Counted from the first letter of the stretch, positions 1-5,816 are shown. The stretch: DNA of 13,111 bases from Nitrospiraceae bacterium UBA6905 (GCA_002451165.1 DKBH01000019.1:1-13111), one strand, 5' to 3'. Notes: generated by a model not told the origin, from the sequence alone. Numbers and translations are program-made.

Positions 1-42
1 GCGAAAGATTCTTGACACTACCTCAAGATGGGGCACCTGGCC

Positions 43-121
43 GGCACCGCCGCGCCCCGAACGTTGAAGTTCGCCGGCTGGCAATGGAGCGCAGCGGAAT
101 TGCCAGTCCGAGGTGATGCGG
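43..121 (-). other. attC-like hairpin at the left edge (weak candidate)
   Basis: This lies just after the stop of the nitroreductase gene. The core is a perfect 8-bp inverted repeat, CTGGCAAT at 78-85 and ATTGCCAG at 99-106, around a GC-rich loop. A second short repeat (CGAAC/GTTCG, 58-73) sits on one side, and an outer pair (GCGGTG near 43-48, CACCGC near 116-121) could extend the fold. The position is right for the attC of the nitroreductase cassette, but I find no good RYYYAAC box and the possible R' box reads GTTCGGG. It could instead be another kind of structured repeat. Bases 1-42 carry no gene that I can support. Confidence 0.4.
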
Positions 122-133
122 TGAGCGCCTGAA

Positions 134-1006
134 TTATTTCCAATCTATCCTTGCCGGTCTTCTTTGAATCCATTTTTTATATTTGAACATTGGATAACCT
201 ATTGCTAACACACCATAGACTTGATGGTTATTCGGAATCGACAATAAATGGTGAATACTGTTGTCACGTTTGCATGAGGAGACTACATAGCCTGCATAAA
301 AGCAGCCTAAACCCAGTGAATGACATAACAGCATGGCATTCTGAACAGCAAGACTCGAATTTACGTCTGAAAAATTAATACTCTTATCTGCGTGAAAAAA
401 AAGGACACAAGGCGCACCGAATATCACCGCATCCTTTCCATCATTATATTCTTTAACAATTCTGTCAAAATCATTCATTAAGTGAAGAGCACCTTCAATT
501 TCATATTTGGCTACCTTTAGTAACAAGTTCTTAATCAGGGGATTACGTAATTGTTTTGCGGTCTTAGATAGATACAATTGGGTTGATTCAACTATTTTTT
601 CGAGGGTTTCTTTTTCCTGAACAACGACAAATTCCGTACTTTGTGCATTATGTCCGCTCGGAGCATAACGCGCTGCAGCAATAATTTGCTCAATTAAATC
701 CCTTTCAACTGGTTTGTCCTTGAATGCTCGTATTGATCGCCTTGCTTTGATTAATTCAAAAACCTGTTCCGGTGAAGGGAAAATATCAAGGTTAATTTGA
801 TGTACGCTACCTTGTGGAAAGTCCCGGTGAGTTATGGCTTCCTGAGGACAGATGGCAACACAGTGACCACAGGAAATGCAAAGGTCTTCGTGGATGATAT
901 CAGGAATAGATTTCTTCTCTTTTTGGACGAACACCGTCTCAGGGCAGGATAATACACACGTGCCACACATTGCACACAGATCTCGGTCAATGGTGATTTT
1001 AAGCAT
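134..1006 (-). CDS. nitroreductase family protein with N-terminal 2[4Fe-4S] ferredoxin domain
   Basis: This 290-residue protein fuses a bacterial ferredoxin module to an FMN-dependent nitroreductase fold. Two classical clusters are visible: Cys11, Cys14, Cys17, Cys21 and Cys43, Cys46, Cys49, Cys53. The nitroreductase part begins near residue 88 with RRSIRAFKDKPV, followed by ARYAPSGHNAQ, which is typical FMN-phosphate contact sequence. Late motifs SLGLGCFYAGYV and VLAIGYP complete the domain. Such fusions pass electrons from the clusters to flavin to reduce an unidentified substrate; the substrate cannot be told from sequence. A GGGGAGGG ribosome-binding site lies about six bases upstream of the ATG. 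The gene is intact, unlike its two upstream neighbours, and starts 48 bases after the attC at 1054-1120, which fits a gene cassette. Base composition is much more AT-rich than the trp-lptD cluster. Cytoplasmic location is inferred from the lack of a signal peptide. Confidence 0.88.
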   Translation of the reverse strand: MLKITIDRDLCAMCGTCVLSCPETVFVQKEKKSIPDIIHEDLCISCGHCVAICPQEAITHRDFPQGSVHQINLDIFPSPEQVFELIKARRSIRAFKDKPVERDLIEQIIAAARYAPSGHNAQSTEFVVVQEKETLEKIVESTQLYLSKTAKQLRNPLIKNLLLKVAKYEIEGALHLMNDFDRIVKEYNDGKDAVIFGAPCVLFFHADKSINFSDVNSSLAVQNAMLLCHSLGLGCFYAGYVVSSCKRDNSIHHLLSIPNNHQVYGVLAIGYPMFKYKKWIQRRPARIDWK

Positions 1007-1053
1007 CTCTTTCCCTCCCCGTAAATATCACGAAATGGCTTGTTCTCAGTGCG

Positions 1054-1120
1054 GTCCAACGCATTGCTCACCAGAGAGGGCCGCTTTTTAGCCCAAATCT
1101 GGTGGAGCAAGATGTTATAC
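1054..1120 (-). other. attC site between ferritin-like pseudogene and nitroreductase gene
   Basis: On the minus strand the first box is GTATAAC (1120-1114; one mismatch to RYYYAAC) and the last is GTTGGAC (1060-1054; perfect GTTRRRY). The arms TTGCTCCACCAGA (1110-1098) and TCTGGTGAGCAA (1075-1064) pair over 12 bp with one C bulged out of the first arm. Such an extrahelical base is the hallmark by which IntI recognises the folded bottom strand. The stop codon of the upstream reading frame (TAA, 1117-1115) lies inside the first box, a common arrangement in gene cassettes. Total length of 67 bp is in the usual attC range. Confidence 0.75.
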
Positions 1121-1581
1121 TTTGACTATTCTTCCTCGCCAATCAACAAGGCCCTGGATATGGGAATTGGTAGCTTCTTCCAATTGAGCTCTGATTTTTT
1201 GCATTTCAGGAGTATTTAATTCGAACACTTTAAAAAAGGGCTCTCCAGTAGGGATTTCTCAATGTTGATAGCGATATTCAAAAAATGTTTTAAATCAGGT
1301 TTTCCCTTTAATATTTTATCTATTTAATTTTCTATGTAATCAATAGCTATCTTAGTAGATTGTGTCGTAATTTTTGTTTGCCCACGCTGTATCTTACCAT
1401 CTTTAACATATGCATAAAGTCTATTCATCCACTTAGCATGAAGACGCTCTTCCTCTGCAAAGACCATCCAAGCATCTTTTGTTTCTGGTAAAACAGAAGC
1501 AAACGTTTCATATAAGCTGGCTATTGACAATTCATATTCCTCGAGAAGTTGGAATAATTCATCTATGTGTTCGTTATTCAT
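1115..1581 (-). pseudogene. ferritin-like/rubrerythrin-type protein, broken by a stop and a frameshift
   Basis: The intact part (1581-1324, 85 codons) begins at an ATG preceded by AGGAGT. It contains a ferritin-like helix pair with EYELSIASLYETFA and FAEEERLHAKWM, where Glu and ExxH residues are the kind that bind a di-iron site. The frame stops at TAA (1326-1324) after IAIDYIEN, only halfway through the four-helix bundle. Reading on in the same frame gives IDKILKGKPDLKHFLNIAIN and then EKSLLESPF. At a run of six T residues (1237-1232, coding strand) the frame slips; one base further it continues as KVFELNTPEMQKIRAQLEEA and ends in DWRGRIVKV at a TAA (1117-1115). With the stop read as Gln and one T restored, the protein would be about 155 residues, a normal size for this family. 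Two independent lesions make a pseudogene likely. The 85-residue fragment might still be translated. Function of the parent protein is unknown beyond probable iron binding. Confidence 0.8.
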
Positions 1582-1604
1582 CAACATACTCCTGCGCATC
1601 GATT

Positions 1605-1672
1605 GCCTTAACCAGCGCGGGTAATCAGCTTTGTCAAGCCAAAACAGCAATATTCCGCGTCTGGTTGAAGGT
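1605..1672 (-). other. attC site between hicA remnant and ferritin-like pseudogene
   Basis: Minus-strand arms CCTTCAACCAGACGCGG (1671-1655) and CCGCGCTGGTTAAGG (1620-1606) pair along their whole length once two bases (a C and an A) are left unpaired in the first arm. The embedded boxes are CTTCAAC and GTTAAGG, each one mismatch from the RYYYAAC and GTTRRRY consensus. The site lies 21 bases after the hicA stop and 24 bases before the ferritin-like start codon, exactly where a cassette boundary should be. The loop of about 34 bases between the arms has no strong structure. Confidence 0.7.
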
Positions 1673-1692
1673 GTTGTTCTGTGTCTGTATTC

Positions 1693-1914
1693 TTATGACT
1701 CAAATTCTGGACGGGAAATTCCGGACTGTCTGATGATGGACTGCAGGGTTCCGATTCTGATTTCATGGTGGTCAGGAACTGGAACAGTAATAGTGCCGTT
1801 TGATAGTCTTTTTTACATTACCATATGGCTTCCTTTTCTTCTTACCTCACTGAAGCCATATCGAACAAGAATCTCGCACACTTCCCTGCCGGAAAGTACG
1901 CGAAGTTTACCCAA
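1693..1914 (-). pseudogene. hicA: HicA-type mRNA interferase toxin interrupted by an in-frame TAA
   Basis: HicA toxins are small double-stranded-RNA-binding-fold ribonucleases that cleave mRNA when not held by HicB. The frame overlaps the end of hicB and starts at TTG (1914 or 1920). It gives GKLRVLSGREVCEILVRYGF and then EVRRKGSHMVM, including the catalytic-type His in KGSHMVM. The next codon is TAA (1815-1813). In the same frame it continues KRLSNGTITVPVPDHHEI and RIGTLQSIIRQSG to a TAA at 1695-1693. In intact relatives the motif reads like SHMVMQKR, so the stop most simply replaces a Gln codon (CAA to TAA). Total frame is 73 codons, normal for HicA. The lesion falls in the middle of the beta sheet, so the toxin should be inactive. 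A sequencing error is the main alternative. Confidence 0.8.
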
Positions 1915-2128
1915 CAGCAACCTCGACTTGTGTAACAAATATATCTGTATGGAGTCGCTGCCTGATTTCCTCTGGAGATGCCGTTTCAAAAAATAATTCT
2001 AATGCTTCTTTCAGATTATCACGTGCCTGCTCAATGGTATCGCCCTGACTCGCTATATCCAGTTCCGGACACAGAGACACATACCCATTATCTTCTTTTT
2101 CTATGATTGCCGTTAGTTTTTGCGTCAT
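1907..2128 (-). CDS. hicB: HicB family antitoxin
   Basis: The 73-residue product shows the HicB fold signature: LTAIIEKEDNGYVSLCPELD followed by IASQGDTIEQARDNLKEALE and LFFET. This is the partial RNase H-like domain that binds and blocks HicA. There is no C-terminal ribbon-helix-helix or helix-turn-helix extension, so it belongs to the short HicB type and may not repress its own promoter by itself. The start is well supported: AAAGGAGG lies five bases before the ATG, and a TATAAT box lies 20 bases upstream of it. hicB precedes and overlaps hicA. Because hicA carries an in-frame stop, this antitoxin is probably an orphan, or could neutralise other HicA toxins in the genome. The pair has its own promoter, common for toxin-antitoxin genes carried on integron cassettes. 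Confidence 0.88.
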   Translation of the reverse strand: MTQKLTAIIEKEDNGYVSLCPELDIASQGDTIEQARDNLKEALELFFETASPEEIRQRLHTDIFVTQVEVAVG

Positions 2129-2147
2129 AGTGCCTCCTTTTGCCTCT

Positions 2148-2153
2148 ATTATA
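2148..2153 (-). promoter_or_regulatory. -10 box upstream of hicBA
   Basis: A perfect TATAAT on the minus strand ends 19 bases before the hicB ATG. The matching -35 region (near 2171-2176) is poor. The box fits a cassette-borne promoter for the toxin-antitoxin pair. Confidence 0.5.
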
Positions 2154-2196
2154 CCGATAAACCTTAATATTTGGCAGCATCTCTATTCTATTATTC

Positions 2197-2263
2197 ACAG
2201 AACGGTCACAATGAGGGGCGCGCGCCGCTCTTGCGCGCGGCCCACTCGATTGTGCGGTTAGGC
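2197..2263 (-). other. attC site between zinc-ribbon gene and hicBA
   Basis: The minus strand starts with a perfect box, GCCTAAC (2263-2257). The arms CACAAT-GAG-GGG-CGCGCGC and GCGCGCG-CCC-CTC-ATTGTG pair over 19 bp, with three single bases (2254-side arm: positions 2248, 2244 and 2240) bulged out of one arm at regular spacing. The apical loop is 7 bases. The closing box is the degenerate GTTCTGT (2203-2197). Regularly spaced extrahelical bases all on one arm are the best evidence in the window for attC structure. A simple transcription terminator is less likely, because no T-run follows on the minus strand. Confidence 0.78.
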
Positions 2264-2284
2264 GCCCCCTCTTGGACTAGCAAA

Positions 2285-2590
2285 CTAATCTCGATACTGC
2301 ACATAAGAAACCTTCGATATCGCGTAGCCCACGTATACCCACAGAATAACGTAGCTCACCACGGCCGGCAGTAGCCAGACAAACCCCTTCACGCTAACTG
2401 CGAACGTCAGCCCTAGCGACATCAGGGTCAGAATAATTATTGGGGCCTGTCGTTTCTTGGATTGCGAATCTGCGGTGTATTTCGCATTACAGTCAGGACA
2501 TACGCGGTACGGCTTTAAACTGTAATGGGATAGCAAGCTCCTACTTCGCATATCGCTGCCACAAACCGGACAATTCATCTGTGCAGGCAT
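2285..2590 (-). CDS. small zinc-ribbon membrane protein, function unknown
   Basis: A 101-residue product begins MPAQMNCPVCGSDM and carries a CPVC...CPDC pair of knuckles within its first 40 residues, a zinc-ribbon layout. Two hydrophobic helices follow (roughly residues 48-66 and 68-88), ending in a short polar tail. The expected topology is a cytoplasmic zinc ribbon attached to a two-helix hairpin in the inner membrane. The ATG at 2590 has GGTGAG five bases upstream. The longer frame from a TTG at 2611 would run into the GTTGGGC box and is not preferred. It lies between two attC-type elements and is probably a cassette gene. I do not recognise a named family; many cassette proteins of this form are uncharacterised. 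Confidence 0.7.
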   Translation of the reverse strand: MPAQMNCPVCGSDMRSRSLLSHYSLKPYRVCPDCNAKYTADSQSKKRQAPIIILTLMSLGLTFAVSVKGFVWLLPAVVSYVILWVYVGYAISKVSYVQYRD

Positions 2591-2605
2591 CGTCTCACCG
2601 AAAGT

Positions 2606-2889
2606 GCCCAACGGATGGCGCTGAGCGACTGCGGAGGAGGCTGAGGGCCTGAAGGGCCGGAGGCCTCGGGGAGCAGTGCGCTCCAGTGGCTTGATGGGCG
2701 GCCTCTATCAGAGGACGCACAGCGAGACGCTGGTGTGAGCGCAAGCGCAGCGCCCTCCGATGGGGCGGGCTCCATCATTTCATTGTCTTTATTGTCCCTG
2801 ACCATTGCCTTTTGCTTTATTGTGGGCAGGGACATTATATTTAATTCCCCGCCCCATCGTAAAGCTCACCGGGAGACCTATCGTTGGGC
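2606..2889 (-). repeat. oversized attC-like element with nested inverted repeats
   Basis: On the minus strand a GCCCAAC box (2889-2883) and a GTTGGGC box (2612-2606) are exact complements and fit the attC consensus. Their flanks (CCCGGTGAGC and GCTCAGCGCC side) are also partly complementary. At 284 bp the element is much longer than usual attC sites. Inside are an exact 12-bp inverted repeat, CGATGGGGCGGG at 2758-2769 against CCCGCCCCATCG at 2848-2859, and within it an 8-bp pair, TGTCCCTG and CAGGGACA (about 2791-2834). Smaller hairpins occur at 2702-2714 (CCTCT/AGAGG) and near 2670-2684 (GGAGC/GCTCC). It may be an attC with a small MITE-like insertion, two degenerate attC sites around an emptied cassette, or one unusual folded site. 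An 86-codon frame across it is low-complexity and probably not a gene. Confidence 0.55.
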
Positions 2890-3492
2890 GATGCGGTGGA
2901 GCGACTTGTTGGCCGAATCAGTGCCCTGCTCTAGCTTTGCCTTGCCGAAATGTATGACTAAACCCAGAAGGATGGATACCAGGCTCACGCTCATATTTGC
3001 AATAATTTTGATCTTCTTCTTGTCAGAGATAAACCATCGCTCGAGATCAGCAATTGTACCAACAATTATAACGTTCTTTCCTGGGATTTTGGTGCCGTCT
3101 GAAAACTCCTGATATACGGCAACTATCGGAGCGCTCTCAGGGATGAGGACGACGTCTGGGGCTGTATACGGGAGTGAGACTGATTGAGGGTTATTTATTT
3201 TTAACATACTAATCGCATATGGCCGTTCCTTTCGCAAAGGGGCGTGCGTGTAAGTCAGGATAAGTTTCCAAAGAGTCCTATACTCCTGTGGTTCTGAATG
3301 TTCAAAAATAGCTCTCTTTGGTGATTGGGCATAATCCGTCTTGAAGTTGTAAATAGTATTCTCCAAGGTTGCAAAATCGAACATTTTATTGTAAATCCTG
3401 GTGTCCTCAAGAATATCGAGTCCCACAGTCATGAAAGGGACCGCAATAATGAGGAACAGCTCCAATACCGAGACAAATCTCTTATAGCTCAT
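2878..3492 (-). CDS. hypothetical membrane protein with two TM segments and a large external loop
   Basis: The 204-residue product has a hydrophobic segment near residues 9-29 (VLELFLIIAVPFMTVGLDIL) and a second near 175-195 (MSVSLVSILLGLVIHFG). About 140 polar residues lie between them. With basic residues before the first helix and after the second, the loop is predicted to face the periplasm. No enzyme motif is evident in the loop. The ATG at 3492 is chosen; a TTG 24 bases upstream would add eight residues, and no strong ribosome-binding site helps decide. The last residues (SLHRIAQR) are encoded by DNA that enters the GCCCAAC box at 2889-2883. The C-terminus therefore seems to have been supplied by the recombination site, as often happens in cassette genes. 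No attC is seen upstream of this gene, so it may be the first cassette or lie just outside the array. I do not recognise a family. Confidence 0.65.
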   Translation of the reverse strand: MSYKRFVSVLELFLIIAVPFMTVGLDILEDTRIYNKMFDFATLENTIYNFKTDYAQSPKRAIFEHSEPQEYRTLWKLILTYTHAPLRKERPYAISMLKINNPQSVSLPYTAPDVVLIPESAPIVAVYQEFSDGTKIPGKNVIIVGTIADLERWFISDKKKIKIIANMSVSLVSILLGLVIHFGKAKLEQGTDSANKSLHRIAQR

Positions 3493-3787
3493 TGATCTAT
3501 TGCCAGCGGCCAACAATTACAATACGAATACGGTAATTCCGGTGTCGTGGTAGAAATATAGCACATTTAGATTGGTAAGGTAAGAAATAACATCATTGAA
3601 GATAATGACTTGCATGATCTGCCTTTTGGTTTTTTATAGGAATATGGACAATAAAGGAAGTTGGTGATAGATGGAAAAAACCTCTAATAATGCTCATGTG
3701 CTCCGGGACATGACGAACGCCTCCACAAGCCCGCTCGATGCGTTGTACCAGACAGACAGATCCTGATTCCAGCATAAGGCACATCTA
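3493..3787. other. intergenic join between accessory array and trp cluster, no gene supported
   Basis: About 295 bases before the trp promoter hold no convincing gene. A 63-codon minus-strand frame (3593-3784) and a 31-codon plus-strand frame (3671-3766) have no recognisable motifs or good start context. A short inverted repeat, CATGT/ACATG, lies around 3695-3713. Base composition is AT-rich on the left and shifts to the GC-rich core style after about 3840. No tRNA or direct repeat marking an integration site is obvious. Confidence 0.5.
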
Positions 3788-3817
3788 TAGTGATATTTCC
3801 CCTCTTTGGGATATAAT
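3788..3817 (+). promoter_or_regulatory. putative promoter of the trpBA cluster
   Basis: A perfect TATAAT (3812-3817) lies upstream of trpB. The best -35 candidate is a poor TAGTGA (3788-3793, spacing 18). Transcription would start near 3824, leaving a leader of about 25 bases with AGAGGGA as ribosome-binding site. There is no leader peptide with Trp codons and no attenuator hairpin. Confidence 0.5.
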
Positions 3818-3849
3818 ACAGCCGCTTTCGGGAAAAGAGAGGGACCATC

Positions 3850-5040
3850 ATCAGGAAATTACCGGATAAGAAAGGCTATTTCGGCGCCTACGGCGGCAGG
3901 TTCGTCCCGGAGACGCTCATGCCCGCCCTGCTGGAGCTCGAACAGGCATATACAGCATCGAAAAAAGACAAGGCCTTCCTCGCCGAGCTCGCCATGCTCC
4001 AGAAGACCTACATCGGCCGGCCGACGCCGTTATATTTTGCATCCCGGCTTACGCAAGAGCTGGGAGGCGCAAAGATCTACCTGAAGCGCGAGGACCTTGC
4101 GCATACGGGCGCGCACAAGATCAATAATGCCATCGGGCAGGCCCTGCTTGCAAAGAAGATGGGCAAGAAGCGGCTGATCGCCGAAACGGGTGCCGGACAG
4201 CACGGTGTGGCGACCGCAACAGGCGCTGCGCTGGCCGGGCTTGCCTGCGAGATCTACATGGGCTCCGAAGATGTGGCCCGCCAGTCGCTGAACGTCTTCA
4301 GGATGAAGCTTCTCGGCGCTACGGTGCACGAGGTGACCATCGGTTCCAGGACCCTGAAGGATGCGATCAATGAAGGGCTGAGAGACTGGACAACGAATGT
4401 GCGTACCACCCACTACGTGATGGGTACGGTCTTCGGACCCCATCCCTTTCCCCTGATGGTGAGGGATTTTCAGTCGGTCATCGGCAGGGAAGCGCGGAAG
4501 CAGTTGTTTGCTGCAGAGGGCAAACTCCCGGCCTATCTCATCGCCTGTGTCGGCGGCGGCAGCAACGCCATGGGGCTGTTCCATGCCTTCATGGATGATG
4601 CGGTCGGGATGGTCGGTGTTGAGGCCGGAGGCCGGGGCATCGCTGCCGGGGAGCACGCGGCCCGCTTTGCCGGCGGTTCGATCGGCGTGCTCCAGGGTAC
4701 GAAGAGCTACCTGCTGCAGGACGACGACGGCAATGTGCTCGGCACGCATTCCGTATCGGCAGGGCTCGATTATGCAGCTGTGGGGCCTGAACATGCGTTT
4801 CTCAGGGACTCCGGCAAAGTGCAATATGCCTACGCCACCGATGAGGAGGCCCTTGCCGCCTTTGAGCAGCTTTCGAGAACAGAAGGGATTATTCCCGCGC
4901 TGGAATCTTCCCATGCCCTTGCCGAGGCAGTGAAGCTCGCACCCAAACTTTCACAGGATGAGATTATCGTAATCAATCTCTCCGGTCGCGGGGACAAGGA
5001 TGTGCAGCACGTTGCACGCATCAAGGGCGTGAAACTATGA
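3850..5040 (+). CDS. trpB: tryptophan synthase beta chain, probable ATC start
   Basis: TrpB joins indole (tunnelled from TrpA) to serine using pyridoxal phosphate. The PLP lysine lies in HTGAHKINN (Lys90 from this start) and the phosphate-binding loop in CVGGGSNAMG; the C-terminus NLSGRGDKDV is also typical. The first ATG in frame is at 3919, but starting there would discard GYFGAYGGRFVPETL, which is conserved at the TrpB N-terminus. Upstream of 3919 the frame stays open back to a TAA at 3814, yet it holds no ATG, GTG, TTG, CTG or ATT. Two ATC codons (3847 and 3850) sit just after AGAGGGA (3838-3844). ATC at 3850 has the better spacing and gives 396 residues, matching the family norm of about 397. 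It overlaps trpA by an ATGA junction. The normal partner trpF is not upstream; the accessory block is there instead. Confidence 0.93.
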   Translation: MRKLPDKKGYFGAYGGRFVPETLMPALLELEQAYTASKKDKAFLAELAMLQKTYIGRPTPLYFASRLTQELGGAKIYLKREDLAHTGAHKINNAIGQALLAKKMGKKRLIAETGAGQHGVATATGAALAGLACEIYMGSEDVARQSLNVFRMKLLGATVHEVTIGSRTLKDAINEGLRDWTTNVRTTHYVMGTVFGPHPFPLMVRDFQSVIGREARKQLFAAEGKLPAYLIACVGGGSNAMGLFHAFMDDAVGMVGVEAGGRGIAAGEHAARFAGGSIGVLQGTKSYLLQDDDGNVLGTHSVSAGLDYAAVGPEHAFLRDSGKVQYAYATDEEALAAFEQLSRTEGIIPALESSHALAEAVKLAPKLSQDEIIVINLSGRGDKDVQHVARIKGVKL

Positions 5041-5816
5041 TGTCCCGCATCAGCAGAAAATTCCAGGCCCTCCGCAGAGAACAGAAGAAGGCATTCATCC
5101 CGTACATTATGGCAGGCGATCCGGACATTAGCAGGACGAGGGATGTGGTGGCGGTCCTTGAAGACTGCGGGGCAGACATTATCGAGCTTGGGGTGCCATT
5201 TTCCGATCCGCTCGCGGACGGGCCGACGATCCAGGCCGCAGCGCAGCGTGCGCTCGACGGCGGCACTACGCTGCATAGGGTGATTGATTTTGTTTCCTCG
5301 CTCAGGGCTTCGACACAGATACCGATCATCCTGATGACCTATTACAACCCCGTCTTCAAGTACGGCGATACGCAGTTTGTTGCTGATGCCCTGTCTGCCG
5401 GTGTCGACGGCGTCATCATCCCCGATCTCCCCCCTGACGAGGCAGCAGGGCTGATACGTCTGACGCGCAAGGAGCCATTCGATACGATCTTCCTGCTCGC
5501 CCCGACGTCAACGGATGAGAGGATTCACAAAGTCTGCCATGCATCCCGCGGCTTCATCTATTATGTCTCGATTACCGGCATAACCGGGACAAAACTGGCC
5601 CTTGATCCTGCTATCGGCGCGCATATCGCGCGGATCAGGGAAGCCTCGGATACACCCATTGCCGTCGGCTTCGGCATAGCGACGCCGGAGGAGGCAGCTA
5701 TGGTCTCACAGTATGCCGACGGCGTCATCGTGGGGAGCGCCATCGTGAAAAGGATGCATGAACGCGATGCAGATCTGCGGCAGTATCTTCGCTCTCTCCG
5801 CGCCGGGGTACGATAA
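5037..5816 (+). CDS. trpA: tryptophan synthase alpha chain
   Basis: TrpA cleaves indole-3-glycerol phosphate to indole and glyceraldehyde 3-phosphate in the alpha2-beta2 complex with TrpB. The 259-residue TIM barrel shows FIPYIMAGDPD at the start and the catalytic Glu50 in IIELGVPFSDP. Asp61 follows in LADGPTIQ. MTYYNPVFKYG, GVIIPDLPPDE, YYVSITGITG and VGFGIATPEEA mark the substrate loop and phosphate-binding strands. Its ATG (5037) overlaps the trpB stop as ATGA, with a second ATG immediately after, so either may be used. Translational coupling with trpB would keep the two subunits equal. All catalytic residues expected for the family are present. Confidence 0.97.
   Translation: MMSRISRKFQALRREQKKAFIPYIMAGDPDISRTRDVVAVLEDCGADIIELGVPFSDPLADGPTIQAAAQRALDGGTTLHRVIDFVSSLRASTQIPIILMTYYNPVFKYGDTQFVADALSAGVDGVIIPDLPPDEAAGLIRLTRKEPFDTIFLLAPTSTDERIHKVCHASRGFIYYVSITGITGTKLALDPAIGAHIARIREASDTPIAVGFGIATPEEAAMVSQYADGVIVGSAIVKRMHERDADLRQYLRSLRAGVR

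Larger units (their letters stand above)
1..3492 (-). mobile_element. integron-type gene cassette array without integrase (CALIN-like)
   Basis: Five minus-strand gene units are separated by GC-rich imperfect hairpins. Three of these (1054-1120, 1605-1672, 2197-2263) have the attC plan: an RYYYAAC-like box after each gene, two complementary arms in which one arm carries extra unpaired bases, and a GTTRRRY-like box just before the next gene. The genes are small, functionally unrelated and visibly AT-richer than the trp-lptD core. Their 3' ends sit on or next to an attC box, as expected for cassettes. No tyrosine recombinase of the IntI type and no attI are present in the window, so the term would be CALIN (cluster of attC sites lacking integrase), unless intI lies off the left edge. 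Two of the cassettes carry pseudogenes. The outer limits are uncertain; the right limit is placed at the start of the last minus-strand gene, where no attC is visible upstream. Confidence 0.72.

Noticed and set aside
1..42. TTGACA-like promoter or insertion sequence end at the left edge
   Set aside because: TTGACA occurs at about 12-17 but has no -10 partner, and the window edge prevents any test for a terminal inverted repeat.
190..378. 62-codon plus-strand frame inside the nitroreductase gene
   Set aside because: It is antisense to a well-supported gene and shows no protein motif.
2197..2263. Rho-independent terminator after the zinc-ribbon gene
   Set aside because: The stem is strong but has regularly spaced one-sided bulges and attC boxes, and no T-run follows.
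2575..2835. 86-codon minus-strand frame through the structured element
   Set aside because: Its second half is a Pro/Ser/Ala/Arg-rich translation of GC-rich hairpins, it runs through the GTTGGGC box into the next gene, and no family motif is seen.
3593..3784. 63-codon minus-strand frame between the array and trpB
   Set aside because: No recognisable motif, no good ribosome-binding site, and it overlaps the start of the trp promoter region.
3806..4084. 92-codon plus-strand frame overlapping the trpB start
   Set aside because: It is an out-of-frame shadow of trpB rich in Arg, Ser and Pro; the TrpB motifs lie in the other frame.
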